Made by a program: the position numbers and the translations under genes. A stretch of 64,000 bases of DNA from Candidatus Planktophila versatilis. Lineage in GTDB: Bacteria > Actinomycetota > Actinomycetes > Nanopelagicales > Nanopelagicaceae. The notes under the pieces were generated by a model. The model did no database searches, was not told the origin of the DNA, and was given only the letters and a program-made list of their open reading frames with translations. Every line of letters begins with the position of its first letter. The stretch's first letter is position 1. The stretch is taken from contig NZ_CP016778.1 in NCBI RefSeq assembly GCF_002288265.1, positions 930,001-994,000 on the forward strand, in the 5' to 3' direction. Shown here piece after piece: positions 30,001 through 37,019 of this stretch.

Positions 30001-30103
30001 GATTAGGTCGCACAGATTGCGAAGCAAGAGAAGCGACAACTTCAGATAGCCAAGTTGCTCCATCGTGTACAACTAAGAGTGCAGTTACCCGCGGAGCGCT
30101 CAT
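27068..30103 (-). CDS. Large membrane glycosyltransferase: GT2 domain plus multi-span C-terminal region
   Basis: 1011 residues. An N-terminal GT-A domain (about 1-240) has the GT2 pattern VTALLVVHDGATWL, a DxD-type acidic site in ILHDDCAL and the FDQNLELFRDDVDFGWR acceptor motif. About ten or more hydrophobic helices follow from 245 to 770. A C-terminal extracytoplasmic domain precedes a final helix near 980-1000 and a charged tail. It probably builds or modifies a cell-surface glycan across the membrane; donor and acceptor are unknown. TAGGTT six bases before the ATG (30110-30115) predicts a leaderless mRNA. It lies between whiB2 and DUF5719. Confidence 0.8.
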   Translation of the reverse strand: MSAPRVTALLVVHDGATWLSEVVASLASQSVRPNQVFAIDTGSLDASVKLLKGARIPVATIDRESGFGAAVAHGITQLPALIKDSEEWIWILHDDCALHPAALESLLAAIADRPSVVMAGPKLLGWHDRTHLIELGISIATNGARWTGLEPLEYDQGQHDGVTEVLSVSTAGALIRRDVFEELGGFDQNLELFRDDVDFGWRVRVAGHSVIAVSDAIGYHAQASATERRSVDVQGAFLHRPLLLDRRNAAYVLLANSSVWSLPGLIFTLFAGAILRSVGYLFAKLPGYASDEILAIGSLIIHPTELLSARKFRKQHRLISPRVVNAFVPSRISQLRSSISRLASTLRSAVLPHSPSRELPIVSDLEINEDEDPLTPVSRTPWKSLFYRPMIIAASIITLVSLSWARHRFGPLAGGALAESPASFRDLIKLYISSWHDVGMGSAQSTPTWVLVIAIASLLFFGNVSVFITIFFLIAPLILLLSAHRYLKRFTDNQWLSAGASLLYALSPVAIASVNAGRLGVLVFMALLPFFIVQFHTWAEIDRWSWRSIFGYSLFIWFLLSFNPSVLLILFVGIILTIFGDFRKASNNYQDQLFLERLKRRLTLLIIPFLLSAPASFGVLLNPTRILREIGLSVSGGGPNLAILANPGGPGSLPWWCASPIVAILLVAYFSTTAARKFAVPGITFLLCGTLISVAVIPGNGTPLNAQVSVGTFIAIATLFSLTSGVVMFDKIRSRLEQSHINFRHISVALILALTLVYSATSLSWLVSAGADSPLRTGQKNVLPAYLAIEKSAKSLVLRPYTRNGEQTLSYYISRGRDITLGEVDVAPADTEVISRAVEGLIDNTGVSSSAVLATYGIKYVYLKNPIIDEVVQTIDGLGGFIRTSATKAGVVWKVNEPTGRIILTDYAGEVSIIEATGISAIVPRPGTLTLTESFSKGWRIYQDGFTAARIEDRDGLPTFEITNAGEVTIFHDGTQRRAWISFFMIVLVTVIVLALPSGRRKSEISEKELA

Positions 30104-30109
30104 GGGAAG

Positions 30110-30115
30110 AACCTA
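30110..30115 (-). promoter_or_regulatory. -10 box TAGGTT, leaderless start of the large glycosyltransferase
   Basis: TAGGTT ends six bases before the ATG at 30103, within the gap after whiB2. Confidence 0.5.
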
Positions 30116-30157
30116 CCTAAAGTAAGGCCCAGGGCCGGAAATTGTTGCTGGCTGCCC

Positions 30158-30466
30158 TTACGCAGGGCGACGCTTAAGTCGACGACGCTCACGCTCTGAG
30201 AGACCGCCCCAGATACCAAAGCGTTCATCGTGCGCCAGAGCGTATTCAAGACACTCTTGGCGCACATCACATGAGAGGCAGACTCGCTTTGCTTCGCGAG
30301 TGGAGCCACCCTTTTCTGGAAAGAAAGCTTCCGGATCAGTTTGAGCGCAGAGTGAGCGCTCTTGCCAGGAGAGTTCAAAATTCTCGCCATTAGCTAGTTG
30401 AATAGTTGGTCCAGCAGTGGGGGCTGATGGCTTGCCAGTCGATGTTCCTTCTGGGCGGATTGGCAT
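30158..30466 (-). CDS. whiB2: WhiB-family iron-sulfur transcription factor (WhiB2/WhmD-like)
   Basis: 102 residues. After a 35-residue variable N-terminus come the iron-sulfur cysteines in SLCAQ, RVCLSCDVRQEC and the turn GIWGGLSERERRRLKRR. The position near manC and a glycosyltransferase matches WhiB2/WhmD, which controls septation genes together with WhiA in Streptomyces (family knowledge). ATG 30466 is chosen because GAGGAG lies eight bases upstream; a TTG two codons earlier is too close to that site. Its upstream region carries a perfect palindrome and a sequence shared with the 9023 control region. Confidence 0.9.
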   Translation of the reverse strand: MPIRPEGTSTGKPSAPTAGPTIQLANGENFELSWQERSLCAQTDPEAFFPEKGGSTREAKRVCLSCDVRQECLEYALAHDERFGIWGGLSERERRRLKRRPA

Positions 30467-30503
30467 CTGCAAATCTCCTCAAGTCATTAGGGGCGGAATT
30501 CGT

Positions 30504-30515
30504 TGTGAATCACCT
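30504..30515 (-). promoter_or_regulatory. 12-base match to the two-component control site, upstream of whiB2
   Basis: On the minus strand AGGTGATTCACA is identical to 9023-9034, and the ATTC core of the second half-site follows at the same 11-bp phase. It lies about 40 bases before the whiB2 start. It may be a weak or half site for the same regulator. Confidence 0.35.
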
Positions 30516-30530
30516 GCGCTCTAGGTATTA

Positions 30531-30546
30531 ATTACACCGGTGTAAT
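30531..30546. promoter_or_regulatory. 16-bp perfect palindrome ATTACACCGGTGTAAT upstream of whiB2
   Basis: The half-sites TTACAC and GTGTAA fit the BldD half-site pattern (TnACnC/GnGTnA) known from Streptomyces, but here they are separated by two bases rather than one. It lies 65 bases upstream of the whiB2 ATG. A dimeric repressor of another family would fit equally well. Confidence 0.5.
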
Positions 30547-30608
30547 CCCTTGGAGTCAACTCCTAAGTCGAGACTTTTGGCGCTTTTTTTAGGACGAAAA
30601 GTCGATTT

Positions 30609-31565
30609 TTAGAGAGAAATTGGTAAATCTGAGCTATTTGAGAGGTAGGTACGGGCTTTTTCGGTGCCTCTATTCACATGTGTTCCCTCTGCAATGAAGC
30701 ATTGTGACAATTTCACATCAGATTCGATCACCACGTTATCGCCGATGATGCAGTCATCGATGCGGCAGCCCGATGCAATCGTTGTGTTGGCACCGATTGC
30801 GGTACCGCCAGTGATCTGGGTGTCATTGCCAATCGTGGAGCCAGCCATCGCAAGAAAGGGTGCAGCTACTAGATCGCGTGAGCCTTGAAAGAGTGCTGCC
30901 GGTGTGCCGACATCGAGCCAATAAGCAGCTTGCTTATATCCAAAGACCGGGCGGTTCTGTGCAATCAGTGCTGGGAAAGTTTCGCGTTCAACGCTGACCA
31001 CGGATCCCAGCGGAATCTCCTTGATGACATCAGGGTTAAAAACATAGCAGCCGGCATTAATAAATTTGGTTACCGGATTTTCCATCTTCTCCAAGAAGGC
31101 GGTAACTCGTCCCTCTGAGTCTGTCGGCACGCAGCCAAATGCACGCGCATCATCGACTTCAATGAGGTGCAGTGTGACATCAGCATTCTTTTCTTGATGA
31201 AATGCAATTTGGTCTGCAATCGAATGCCGGCTTAAAACATCGCCATTGAAAATGACAATCGGCTCATCGCCTTCTAATAGCTGCGCCGCATTTCTTATTG
31301 CACCGCCGGTACCAAGGGGCTCCTTCTCAACTGCGTAGCGGATGTTGATTCCCCATTTACTTCCATCACCAAAATATGGCGTAAAGACTTCTGCCAGGTA
31401 GGAAGTGGCAAGCACAAGGGTGTGAATACCAGCGCGCTTAGCGGCAAGTATTTGATGTTCAGTGACAGGCAAGCCAGCAACTGGCAACATCGGTTTGGGA
31501 GATTCATTAGTCAGTGGCTTAAGGCGGGTGCCAAGACCACCGACTAGTAAAATTCCAACAGCCAT
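30609..31565 (-). CDS. manC: Mannose-1-phosphate guanylyltransferase-like NDP-sugar pyrophosphorylase
   Basis: 318 residues. The N-terminal nucleotidyltransferase domain has the GTP/sugar signature GGLGTRLKPLTNESPKPMLPV (about 8-28), and the C-terminal part is a left-handed beta-helix of hexapeptide repeats. It makes an NDP-sugar from hexose-1-phosphate. GDP-mannose is the likely product because of manB upstream and the Rv3264c-like context, but dTDP- or UDP-glucose cannot be excluded. ATG at 31565 overlaps the dapC stop codon. Confidence 0.82.
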   Translation of the reverse strand: MAVGILLVGGLGTRLKPLTNESPKPMLPVAGLPVTEHQILAAKRAGIHTLVLATSYLAEVFTPYFGDGSKWGINIRYAVEKEPLGTGGAIRNAAQLLEGDEPIVIFNGDVLSRHSIADQIAFHQEKNADVTLHLIEVDDARAFGCVPTDSEGRVTAFLEKMENPVTKFINAGCYVFNPDVIKEIPLGSVVSVERETFPALIAQNRPVFGYKQAAYWLDVGTPAALFQGSRDLVAAPFLAMAGSTIGNDTQITGGTAIGANTTIASGCRIDDCIIGDNVVIESDVKLSQCFIAEGTHVNRGTEKARTYLSNSSDLPISL

Positions 31566-32656
31566 TAGGGTGCACTGACTTTCGCAAGAATGCGCTCTGC
31601 CGCTGTTGCTATCTGTTGATCAGTGGCAGTCAGTGCAATCCGAATATGGTTCTCTCCTGCTTGGCCATAAAAAACGCCGGGAGTGGCAAGAATTCCCAGT
31701 GCTGCCAGCCAGGCAACTGAGTCCCATGAGCTTTCATTTCGCGTTGCCCAGATATAGAGGCCGGCTTCTGAATGATCGATACTGAAACCGGCAGAAATCA
31801 GAGCAGGTGCCAGGCGAGTGCGACGTGCGTTGTAGCGCCCACGTTGTTCAGCAACATGTTTGCTATCAGAAAGTGCGGCGACCATGGCGTGCTGCACCGG
31901 TAAAGAGACCATCATGCCGGCGTGCTTACGTACTTCAAGAATTCTGGCAATTAATTGTGGATCCCCCACTACGAAAGCTGCGCGATAGCCAGCCATCGAA
32001 GATCTCTTGGAAAGTGAGTACACACCCAAAACATTGGTGTTATCACCATCTGTGTATCGCAAAATAGAGGTAGGAGTTTTGGTATCGCCAAATTCCAGGT
32101 AGCACTCATCTGAAACTACGACGCTCTTATTCTTTCGTGACCATTCAATGGCTGCACGTAATTCAGATTCGGAGTGAACTCTTCCGGTTGGATTAGAAGG
32201 TGAATTCACCCATGCCATATCGGCCTTGGGCCATGCTGCTGCATCAATATCGACGTCGGTGGGTTTTGCTTGGGCAAGGAGTGCGCCGACTAAATATGTT
32301 GGGTAGGCAATACGTGGGTAAAGAACAGTTGCCGATTCAAGAAAGGTGGGTAACCAAGCAACGAACTCTTTAGATCCAATAAGGGGTAACACGGCAAAGT
32401 CGCCACTGGCACCAAGAGTTGTTGTAGCCCAATGATGAATTGCAGTGCGCAGTTCTTGAGTTCCCATTGTTACCGGGTAACTTGGCGAATCAGATGACTG
32501 ACGTAAAGCTTGCTGAATGAATTCAGGAGTGGGATCTACTGGAGTTCCCACTGATAAATCAATGGCACCTTGCGGGTGCTTGCGCGCTATCTCGCCATAG
32601 GGAGCGAGCGCGTCCCATGGAAAATCAGGTAGTTTTTGGCGCAAGAGCAGTGACAT
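31565..32656 (-). CDS. dapC: Succinyldiaminopimelate transaminase
   Basis: 363 residues of the fold-type I aminotransferase family. It transfers an amino group from glutamate to N-succinyl-2-amino-6-ketopimelate in the succinylase route to diaminopimelate and lysine. The PLP lysine is in SLSKRSSMAGYRAA, with VNSPSNPTG and SDECYLEF upstream. The pairing with ferredoxin is the fdxC-dapC order of mycobacteria. dapD (49683) is the matching preceding step. ATG 32656 overlaps the ferredoxin gene by 32 bases. Confidence 0.92.
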   Translation of the reverse strand: MSLLLRQKLPDFPWDALAPYGEIARKHPQGAIDLSVGTPVDPTPEFIQQALRQSSDSPSYPVTMGTQELRTAIHHWATTTLGASGDFAVLPLIGSKEFVAWLPTFLESATVLYPRIAYPTYLVGALLAQAKPTDVDIDAAAWPKADMAWVNSPSNPTGRVHSESELRAAIEWSRKNKSVVVSDECYLEFGDTKTPTSILRYTDGDNTNVLGVYSLSKRSSMAGYRAAFVVGDPQLIARILEVRKHAGMMVSLPVQHAMVAALSDSKHVAEQRGRYNARRTRLAPALISAGFSIDHSEAGLYIWATRNESSWDSVAWLAALGILATPGVFYGQAGENHIRIALTATDQQIATAAERILAKVSAP

Positions 32657-32945
32657 CGGTGTGATCAGAGTTTGTCTCTCCGACCTTTGATGCTCCCCCA
32701 GGTGATCCAAGTTCTATGAAAAATTCAGTATTGATCTTCTTGTAGTTCTGCCACTGACCCGGAACATCATCTTCATAATAAATAGCTTCGACCGGGCATA
32801 CCGGCTCGCACGCACCACAATCAACACATTCGTCGGGTTGGATATAGAGCATCCGAGCACCGTCATAAATGCAATCAACGGGGCACTCTTCGCGGCAGGA
32901 CTTATCTTTAACGTCCACGCAAGGTTCGGCGATTACATATGTCAC
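32625..32945 (-). CDS. fdxA: 7Fe ferredoxin (FdxA/FdxC type)
   Basis: 106 residues. A small electron carrier with one 3Fe-4S and one 4Fe-4S site. The first cluster ligands are in CVDVKDKSCREECPVDCIY and the second in CVDCGACEPVCPVEA. The C-terminal 45 residues are the usual extension without ligands. The GTG at 32945 has a strong GGAGGA at eight bases and a TAGACT box at 32983-32988, giving a leader of about 31 bases. The reductase partner is not in view. Confidence 0.95.
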   Translation of the reverse strand: MTYVIAEPCVDVKDKSCREECPVDCIYDGARMLYIQPDECVDCGACEPVCPVEAIYYEDDVPGQWQNYKKINTEFFIELGSPGGASKVGETNSDHTDVTALAPKTT

Positions 32946-33014
32946 GAAAGATCCTCCAGAAGGCTTGAAGCGGTAGGCGATAAGTCTAACCCTGCAAGAG
33001 ACTGATTACATGAT

Positions 33015-33020
33015 TAAGGT
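33015..33020 (+). promoter_or_regulatory. -10 box TAAGGT, leaderless GTG start of cysS
   Basis: TAAGGT ends six bases before GTG 33027. This fixes the start upstream of the extra N-terminal domain of the cysteinyl-tRNA synthetase. Confidence 0.5.
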
Positions 33021-33026
33021 TGCCAC

Positions 33027-34601
33027 GTGAACGCCGAGACTTTACGGGCTGCCGTTGGCAAGCGAGCCACTATTCGCCTGCGAGATTCGGATGGCGGATT
33101 CCGTGACATCGTCGGCGTTCTACATAGTGAGACACGCCTCATCAATCGCCGGGGTGAGTTCATTGAATTTGAACTCGCAGATATTGCTTTCTTTCGCGTC
33201 ATCCCAGTCTTTAACCGCCGAGATGCCGCCAGCGGTCAGCTTCACATTTATGACACCCGCACTCGAGAAGTTCAAGAAATAGCCAGTCGTGATGGTTATA
33301 TCTCCATCTACTGCTGTGGTCCTACCGTCTACCGAGATGCTCATGTAGGAAACCTTCGTACCTTCTTACTTGCAGATCTGATCTCCCGCACACTAACCAT
33401 GACAGGTGTAGACGTGGAACTCATTCAAAACATCACTGACGTTGGACACATGGCCGATGACTTCGAAGGTGAAGATAAATTATTGGCAGAATCTAAACGC
33501 ACGAAGACTGACCCATTTGCTATTGCTCGCGAATTTGAATCCCGCTTCCACAAAGATTTGGCCTTACTCAATGTCAGAAAAGCCGACAGATATCCACGAG
33601 CATCTGAGAATATGAATTCAATGATCGCTGCCATCGAAAAACTTATCGAAAGTAAGAACGCCTACATCGGAAGTGATGGCTCGGTCTACTTTGATGCAAC
33701 ATCTATTGAAAGTTATGGTGCAATTAGCGGCAACAAATTAGCAGCGCTCAAACCCGGCTATCGTCATGAGCACAACGATGAAAGCGGTAAGCGCTTCCAT
33801 GCCGATTGGGCGCTCTGGAAATTAGCCGGCGAACGCACGCAAATGATCTGGGAATCCCCATGGGGGCCAGGTTTTCCTGGCTGGCATATCGAGTGCAGCA
33901 CAATGTCAATTGATTTCCTGGATTCGAAGGTAGATATTCACGTGGGCGGAATTGACCTTAGATTTCCACACCACGAAAATGAAAGAGCTCAGTCAAACTC
34001 GTTAACCCATTCTGAAGTTGTAGCTACCTGGGTCCATGGAGAACATCTGCTCTTTGAAGGTCGCAAGATGTCAAAAAGTGCCGGAAATGTTGTACTTCTT
34101 AGTGATGTGCAGGAACGTGGTTTAGATCCGCTCTCACTCCGTTTCTCATTCCTGGAAAACCGCTATCGATCACAGATGGATCTCTCTTGGGCAGCACTTG
34201 ATGCTGCGCACTCAACGCTTCGCAAGTGGCGCGCGCTGATGTCTGAATGGGGAATATCAACAGAGATTAAAATTGATCAAGAGATTACTGATGCACTCAC
34301 CAATGACCTTGACACACCGCGGGCCATGCAAAGGTTGCGCACCATTGAAAAAGATTCTGCCATGGGCTCACAAGATAAACGTGCCATTTTCTTATATGCA
34401 GATCAGGTACTCGGACTCGAACTCAATCGAGTTCCTGAGTCAAAACCACTTACCCCCGAGTTGGAACAACTTCTGAATGATCGAGTTGTTGCCAGAGAAG
34501 CTAAAGAGTGGGATCGAAGTGATTCCCTGCGCACAGAGCTAGAAGCACGCGGCCTGGAGATCAGCGATGGACCCACCGGACAGAGTTGGCGCTGGAAGTA
34601 A
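33027..34601 (+). CDS. cysS: Cysteinyl-tRNA synthetase with an N-terminal SH3-like extension
   Basis: 524 residues. From about residue 72 it is a class I CysRS: CCGPTVYRDAHVGN with the HIGH-type motif, a Cys in WHIECS, and His/Glu in HHENE completing the zinc site, KMSKS, and a C-terminal helical domain. The first 70 residues have the pattern GKRATIRLRDSDGGFRDIVG and GEFIEFELADIAFFRVIP. This resembles the small barrel N-terminal domain of Rv0428c-type N-acetyltransferases. Such an extension is not part of the usual CysRS (about 460 residues). MshC was considered but the motifs are those of CysS. The frame is continuous through the junction. Confidence 0.93.
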   Translation: MNAETLRAAVGKRATIRLRDSDGGFRDIVGVLHSETRLINRRGEFIEFELADIAFFRVIPVFNRRDAASGQLHIYDTRTREVQEIASRDGYISIYCCGPTVYRDAHVGNLRTFLLADLISRTLTMTGVDVELIQNITDVGHMADDFEGEDKLLAESKRTKTDPFAIAREFESRFHKDLALLNVRKADRYPRASENMNSMIAAIEKLIESKNAYIGSDGSVYFDATSIESYGAISGNKLAALKPGYRHEHNDESGKRFHADWALWKLAGERTQMIWESPWGPGFPGWHIECSTMSIDFLDSKVDIHVGGIDLRFPHHENERAQSNSLTHSEVVATWVHGEHLLFEGRKMSKSAGNVVLLSDVQERGLDPLSLRFSFLENRYRSQMDLSWAALDAAHSTLRKWRALMSEWGISTEIKIDQEITDALTNDLDTPRAMQRLRTIEKDSAMGSQDKRAIFLYADQVLGLELNRVPESKPLTPELEQLLNDRVVAREAKEWDRSDSLRTELEARGLEISDGPTGQSWRWK

Positions 34602-34602
34602 G

Positions 34603-34914
34603 TTAGGCGCGTTGTAGGACTGCAATTACTCCAATGATAAATCCAATAAACAAAAGTGCCGTCCCTGAGTTATCTCCTAGGATCAGCAGTTCTTTTCCCA
34701 CACCAAATGTTCCGGCGCGAACGATGACAATAAACCAACCAAAGAGTGCGATGAGCTTGTATCTCTTCTTACCAAAATATCGACCCACCCAGCGAATGCA
34801 CATGTAAGTACCAATGAGTGCAAGTATCACTCCAATGGGTGGACGGGTTGGGTGAATCAGAGTTGCACCTAGTGCTACAACTGCTCCAAAGAGAAGCGAA
34901 AACAGCGCTCTCAT
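34603..34914 (-). CDS. Small membrane protein downstream of mshB
   Basis: 103 residues with four hydrophobic segments (about 5-20, 25-44, 55-70 and 78-100). The position after mshB, with a four-base overlap, matches the small membrane protein Rv1171 (recalled as DUF6113). Function is unknown. It converges on cysS with one base between stop codons. Confidence 0.6.
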   Translation of the reverse strand: MRALFSLLFGAVVALGATLIHPTRPPIGVILALIGTYMCIRWVGRYFGKKRYKLIALFGWFIVIVRAGTFGVGKELLILGDNSGTALLFIGFIIGVIAVLQRA

Positions 34915-35783
34915 GATGTGACTGATATGCCGGCAAAGAGATCGCTCTCGTGGCCCTGCCCATCTAGCTCTCCACTTTTTTCACCCTTAACTAGCGTGTA
35001 GTACTCATTACCCCAGATCTCGAGCCCAAGATTATTTGAGAGCGAAAAGAAAGGGCCATCGATTGCTATTTGTGTGCCATGCGCAGCCATCGCAGCCATC
35101 TTCTGATGAACGTAATCACCACCATCGATGCATGCATGAACAAAAGAGTCATCTTTTGCGAAAGGCAAATCATCGGCGCTCTCTGCTCCGAAGAAATCTG
35201 AACCAAGTGATTTCATCTTCTCGATGCCCGCTTGAATAACAGATTTGGGCATCACATTCCAATAAATTTTGGGGATATTCCAAGTAGCGCGCTCAGCCGC
35301 CGCCATCGCAACGCGATGGGCTTGGATGTGATCGGGGTGGCCATAGCCACCAAATTCATCATAGGTAATCATCACATGTGGCTTGATTTCATCAATAATT
35401 GAAACCAGTAACTGGCTAGCTTCATCGAAGTCTGCGCTCCAAAAAGTATCGGCGCGATTGTTGGGTTCTGTTCCCATCATGCCGCTATCGCGATAACGCT
35501 TGACTCCCTCACCAAGAAACCGATGATCTGTAACACCGAGTTCGGCCATTGCTTGCGCTAACTCTTCCACGCGGTGATCACCCAGTGCGTCGGTTTCATT
35601 TGCTGCTAGGTGGGCAAGAGCTGGAATTAGAACTTCACCTTCTTCACCACGGGTGCAAGTAACCAGTGTTACCTGCGCACCTAGTGCTGCATAAAGTGCC
35701 ATCGTGCTGCCATTGTTGATAGTTTCATCATCAGGATGGGCATGCACAAGCAGGGCTCGATAGCCGGTGTAATTAGCAAGCAT
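34911..35783 (-). CDS. mshB: N-acetyl-1-D-myo-inositol-2-amino-2-deoxy-alpha-D-glucopyranoside deacetylase
   Basis: 290 residues of the LmbE-like zinc deacetylase family. The N-terminal metal motif is HAHPDDE (14-20), followed by the second metal site GYGHPDHIQAHR. MshB removes the acetyl group from GlcNAc-inositol in mycothiol synthesis. The alternative in this family is mycothiol conjugate amidase, but the length and the neighbours fit MshB. The ATG overlaps the moeZ stop by one base. Confidence 0.85.
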   Translation of the reverse strand: MLANYTGYRALLVHAHPDDETINNGSTMALYAALGAQVTLVTCTRGEEGEVLIPALAHLAANETDALGDHRVEELAQAMAELGVTDHRFLGEGVKRYRDSGMMGTEPNNRADTFWSADFDEASQLLVSIIDEIKPHVMITYDEFGGYGHPDHIQAHRVAMAAAERATWNIPKIYWNVMPKSVIQAGIEKMKSLGSDFFGAESADDLPFAKDDSFVHACIDGGDYVHQKMAAMAAHGTQIAIDGPFFSLSNNLGLEIWGNEYYTLVKGEKSGELDGQGHESDLFAGISVTS

Positions 35784-36964
35784 TAATAGACCGGCAGTGA
35801 TGTATCAATCTGCTTCGCCCATGCCACCACGCCACCAAAGACATGTGATGCATCAGAGAATCCGGCATCCTTAAGTATTGCTAGACACTCGGCAGATCGC
35901 ACACCACTCTTGCAATGCAAGATGATTGGTCGGTCTTGCGGCAAGGTTGCCAATACAGATCCATCAATAAATCCTTGTTTTGGAATCAGATGCGCTGTTG
36001 GAATCTTTACAATCTCGTATTCACTTGGTTCGCGCACGTCGATGAGGTAATAGTTCTCTTGCGCATCAATCTTTGACTTCAGCTCTTGCACCGTAATAGT
36101 TGAACCAGCACTTGCTTCCTGCGCAGCATCAGAGAGCACCCCACAGAATGCTTCGTAATCAGGCAGTAGCGCGGTCTGAGTCGGGTTATCACTACACAGT
36201 GGGCAGTTAGGATCTTTACGCACTTTAATCTTTCTAAAGCTCATATCAAGTGCGTCATAAACCATCAAAGAACCAATAAGTGGTTCACCGACTCCAGTGA
36301 GAACTTTGATTGCTTCTGTAGTTTGGATTGAGCCAATTGTTGCGCAGAGAACTCCAAGAACTCCGCCTTCAGCACAACTTGGAACCATGCCCGGAGGTGG
36401 TGGTTCTGGATAGAGGCAGCGATAGCAAGGACCATACTCGGCCCAGAACACACTTGCCTGTCCGTCAAAGCGATAGATAGAACCCCACACATATGGTTTC
36501 TTTAAAAGTACACATGCATCGTTAACCAAGTAGCGAGTTGCAAAATTATCTGTGCCATCAACAATAATGTCGTATTGAGAAAAAATCTCCATCACATTCG
36601 AATTATCAAGTCGTGCTTCATGGGTAATGACATTCACATACGGATTTATCTCAGCAATTTTCTCTTTCGCACTCTGTGCTTTACTTTTGCCGATATCTGA
36701 TTGGCCATGAATAATTTGTCGCTGCAGGTTTGACTCATCAACTGTGTCGTATTCAACGATTCCAAGAGTTCCAATACCAGCTGCAGCTAAATACATCAGG
36801 GCTGGAGATCCGAGGCCTCCTGCGCCAACGCAGAGTACTTTGGCATTCATCATGCGCTGCTGACCCGCCATTGCAACATCAGGGATGATTAAGTGACGGC
36901 TATATCGACGAACCTCAGCAACGCTAAGCGCAGGACCTGGCGTAACCAGCGGCGGAGTCTTCAT
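35783..36964 (-). CDS. moeZ: MoeZ-type adenylyltransferase/sulfurtransferase (ThiF + rhodanese)
   Basis: 393 residues. The N-terminal ThiF/MoeB domain has VGAGGLGSPAL and a zinc site (CYRC and CPLC). The C-terminal rhodanese domain has the reactive cysteine in LHCKSGVRS. It activates the C-terminal Gly-Gly of sulfur carriers such as MoaD and CysO and loads them as thiocarboxylate. The moeZ-tetR-DUF3107-rhlE order is also known from mycobacteria. ATG 36964 was chosen because the longer frame runs into the divergent tetR promoter region. Confidence 0.9.
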   Translation of the reverse strand: MKTPPLVTPGPALSVAEVRRYSRHLIIPDVAMAGQQRMMNAKVLCVGAGGLGSPALMYLAAAGIGTLGIVEYDTVDESNLQRQIIHGQSDIGKSKAQSAKEKIAEINPYVNVITHEARLDNSNVMEIFSQYDIIVDGTDNFATRYLVNDACVLLKKPYVWGSIYRFDGQASVFWAEYGPCYRCLYPEPPPPGMVPSCAEGGVLGVLCATIGSIQTTEAIKVLTGVGEPLIGSLMVYDALDMSFRKIKVRKDPNCPLCSDNPTQTALLPDYEAFCGVLSDAAQEASAGSTITVQELKSKIDAQENYYLIDVREPSEYEIVKIPTAHLIPKQGFIDGSVLATLPQDRPIILHCKSGVRSAECLAILKDAGFSDASHVFGGVVAWAKQIDTSLPVY

Positions 36965-37006
36965 GGGAGTGATTCTGCCGTACTGTGCCTTTGCCTGCCA
37001 ATTCTG

Positions 37007-37012
37007 TACGAT
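37007..37012 (+). promoter_or_regulatory. -10 box TACGAT, leaderless start of tetR
   Basis: TACGAT ends seven bases before the ATG at 37020, which favours that start over ATG 37011 or 36963. Confidence 0.45.
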
Positions 37013-37019
37013 GCGCATA

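Noticed and set aside
30560-30605. GACTTTT...AAAAGTC inverted repeat as a terminator of manC
   Set aside because: The stem is AT-rich with a long loop, and the T-run lies on the strand opposite to that needed for manC.
33027-34601. MshC (mycothiol cysteine ligase) instead of CysS
   Set aside because: The motifs CCGPTVY, WHIECS, HHENE and KMSKS with an anticodon-binding C-terminal domain fit CysRS; MshC is shorter.
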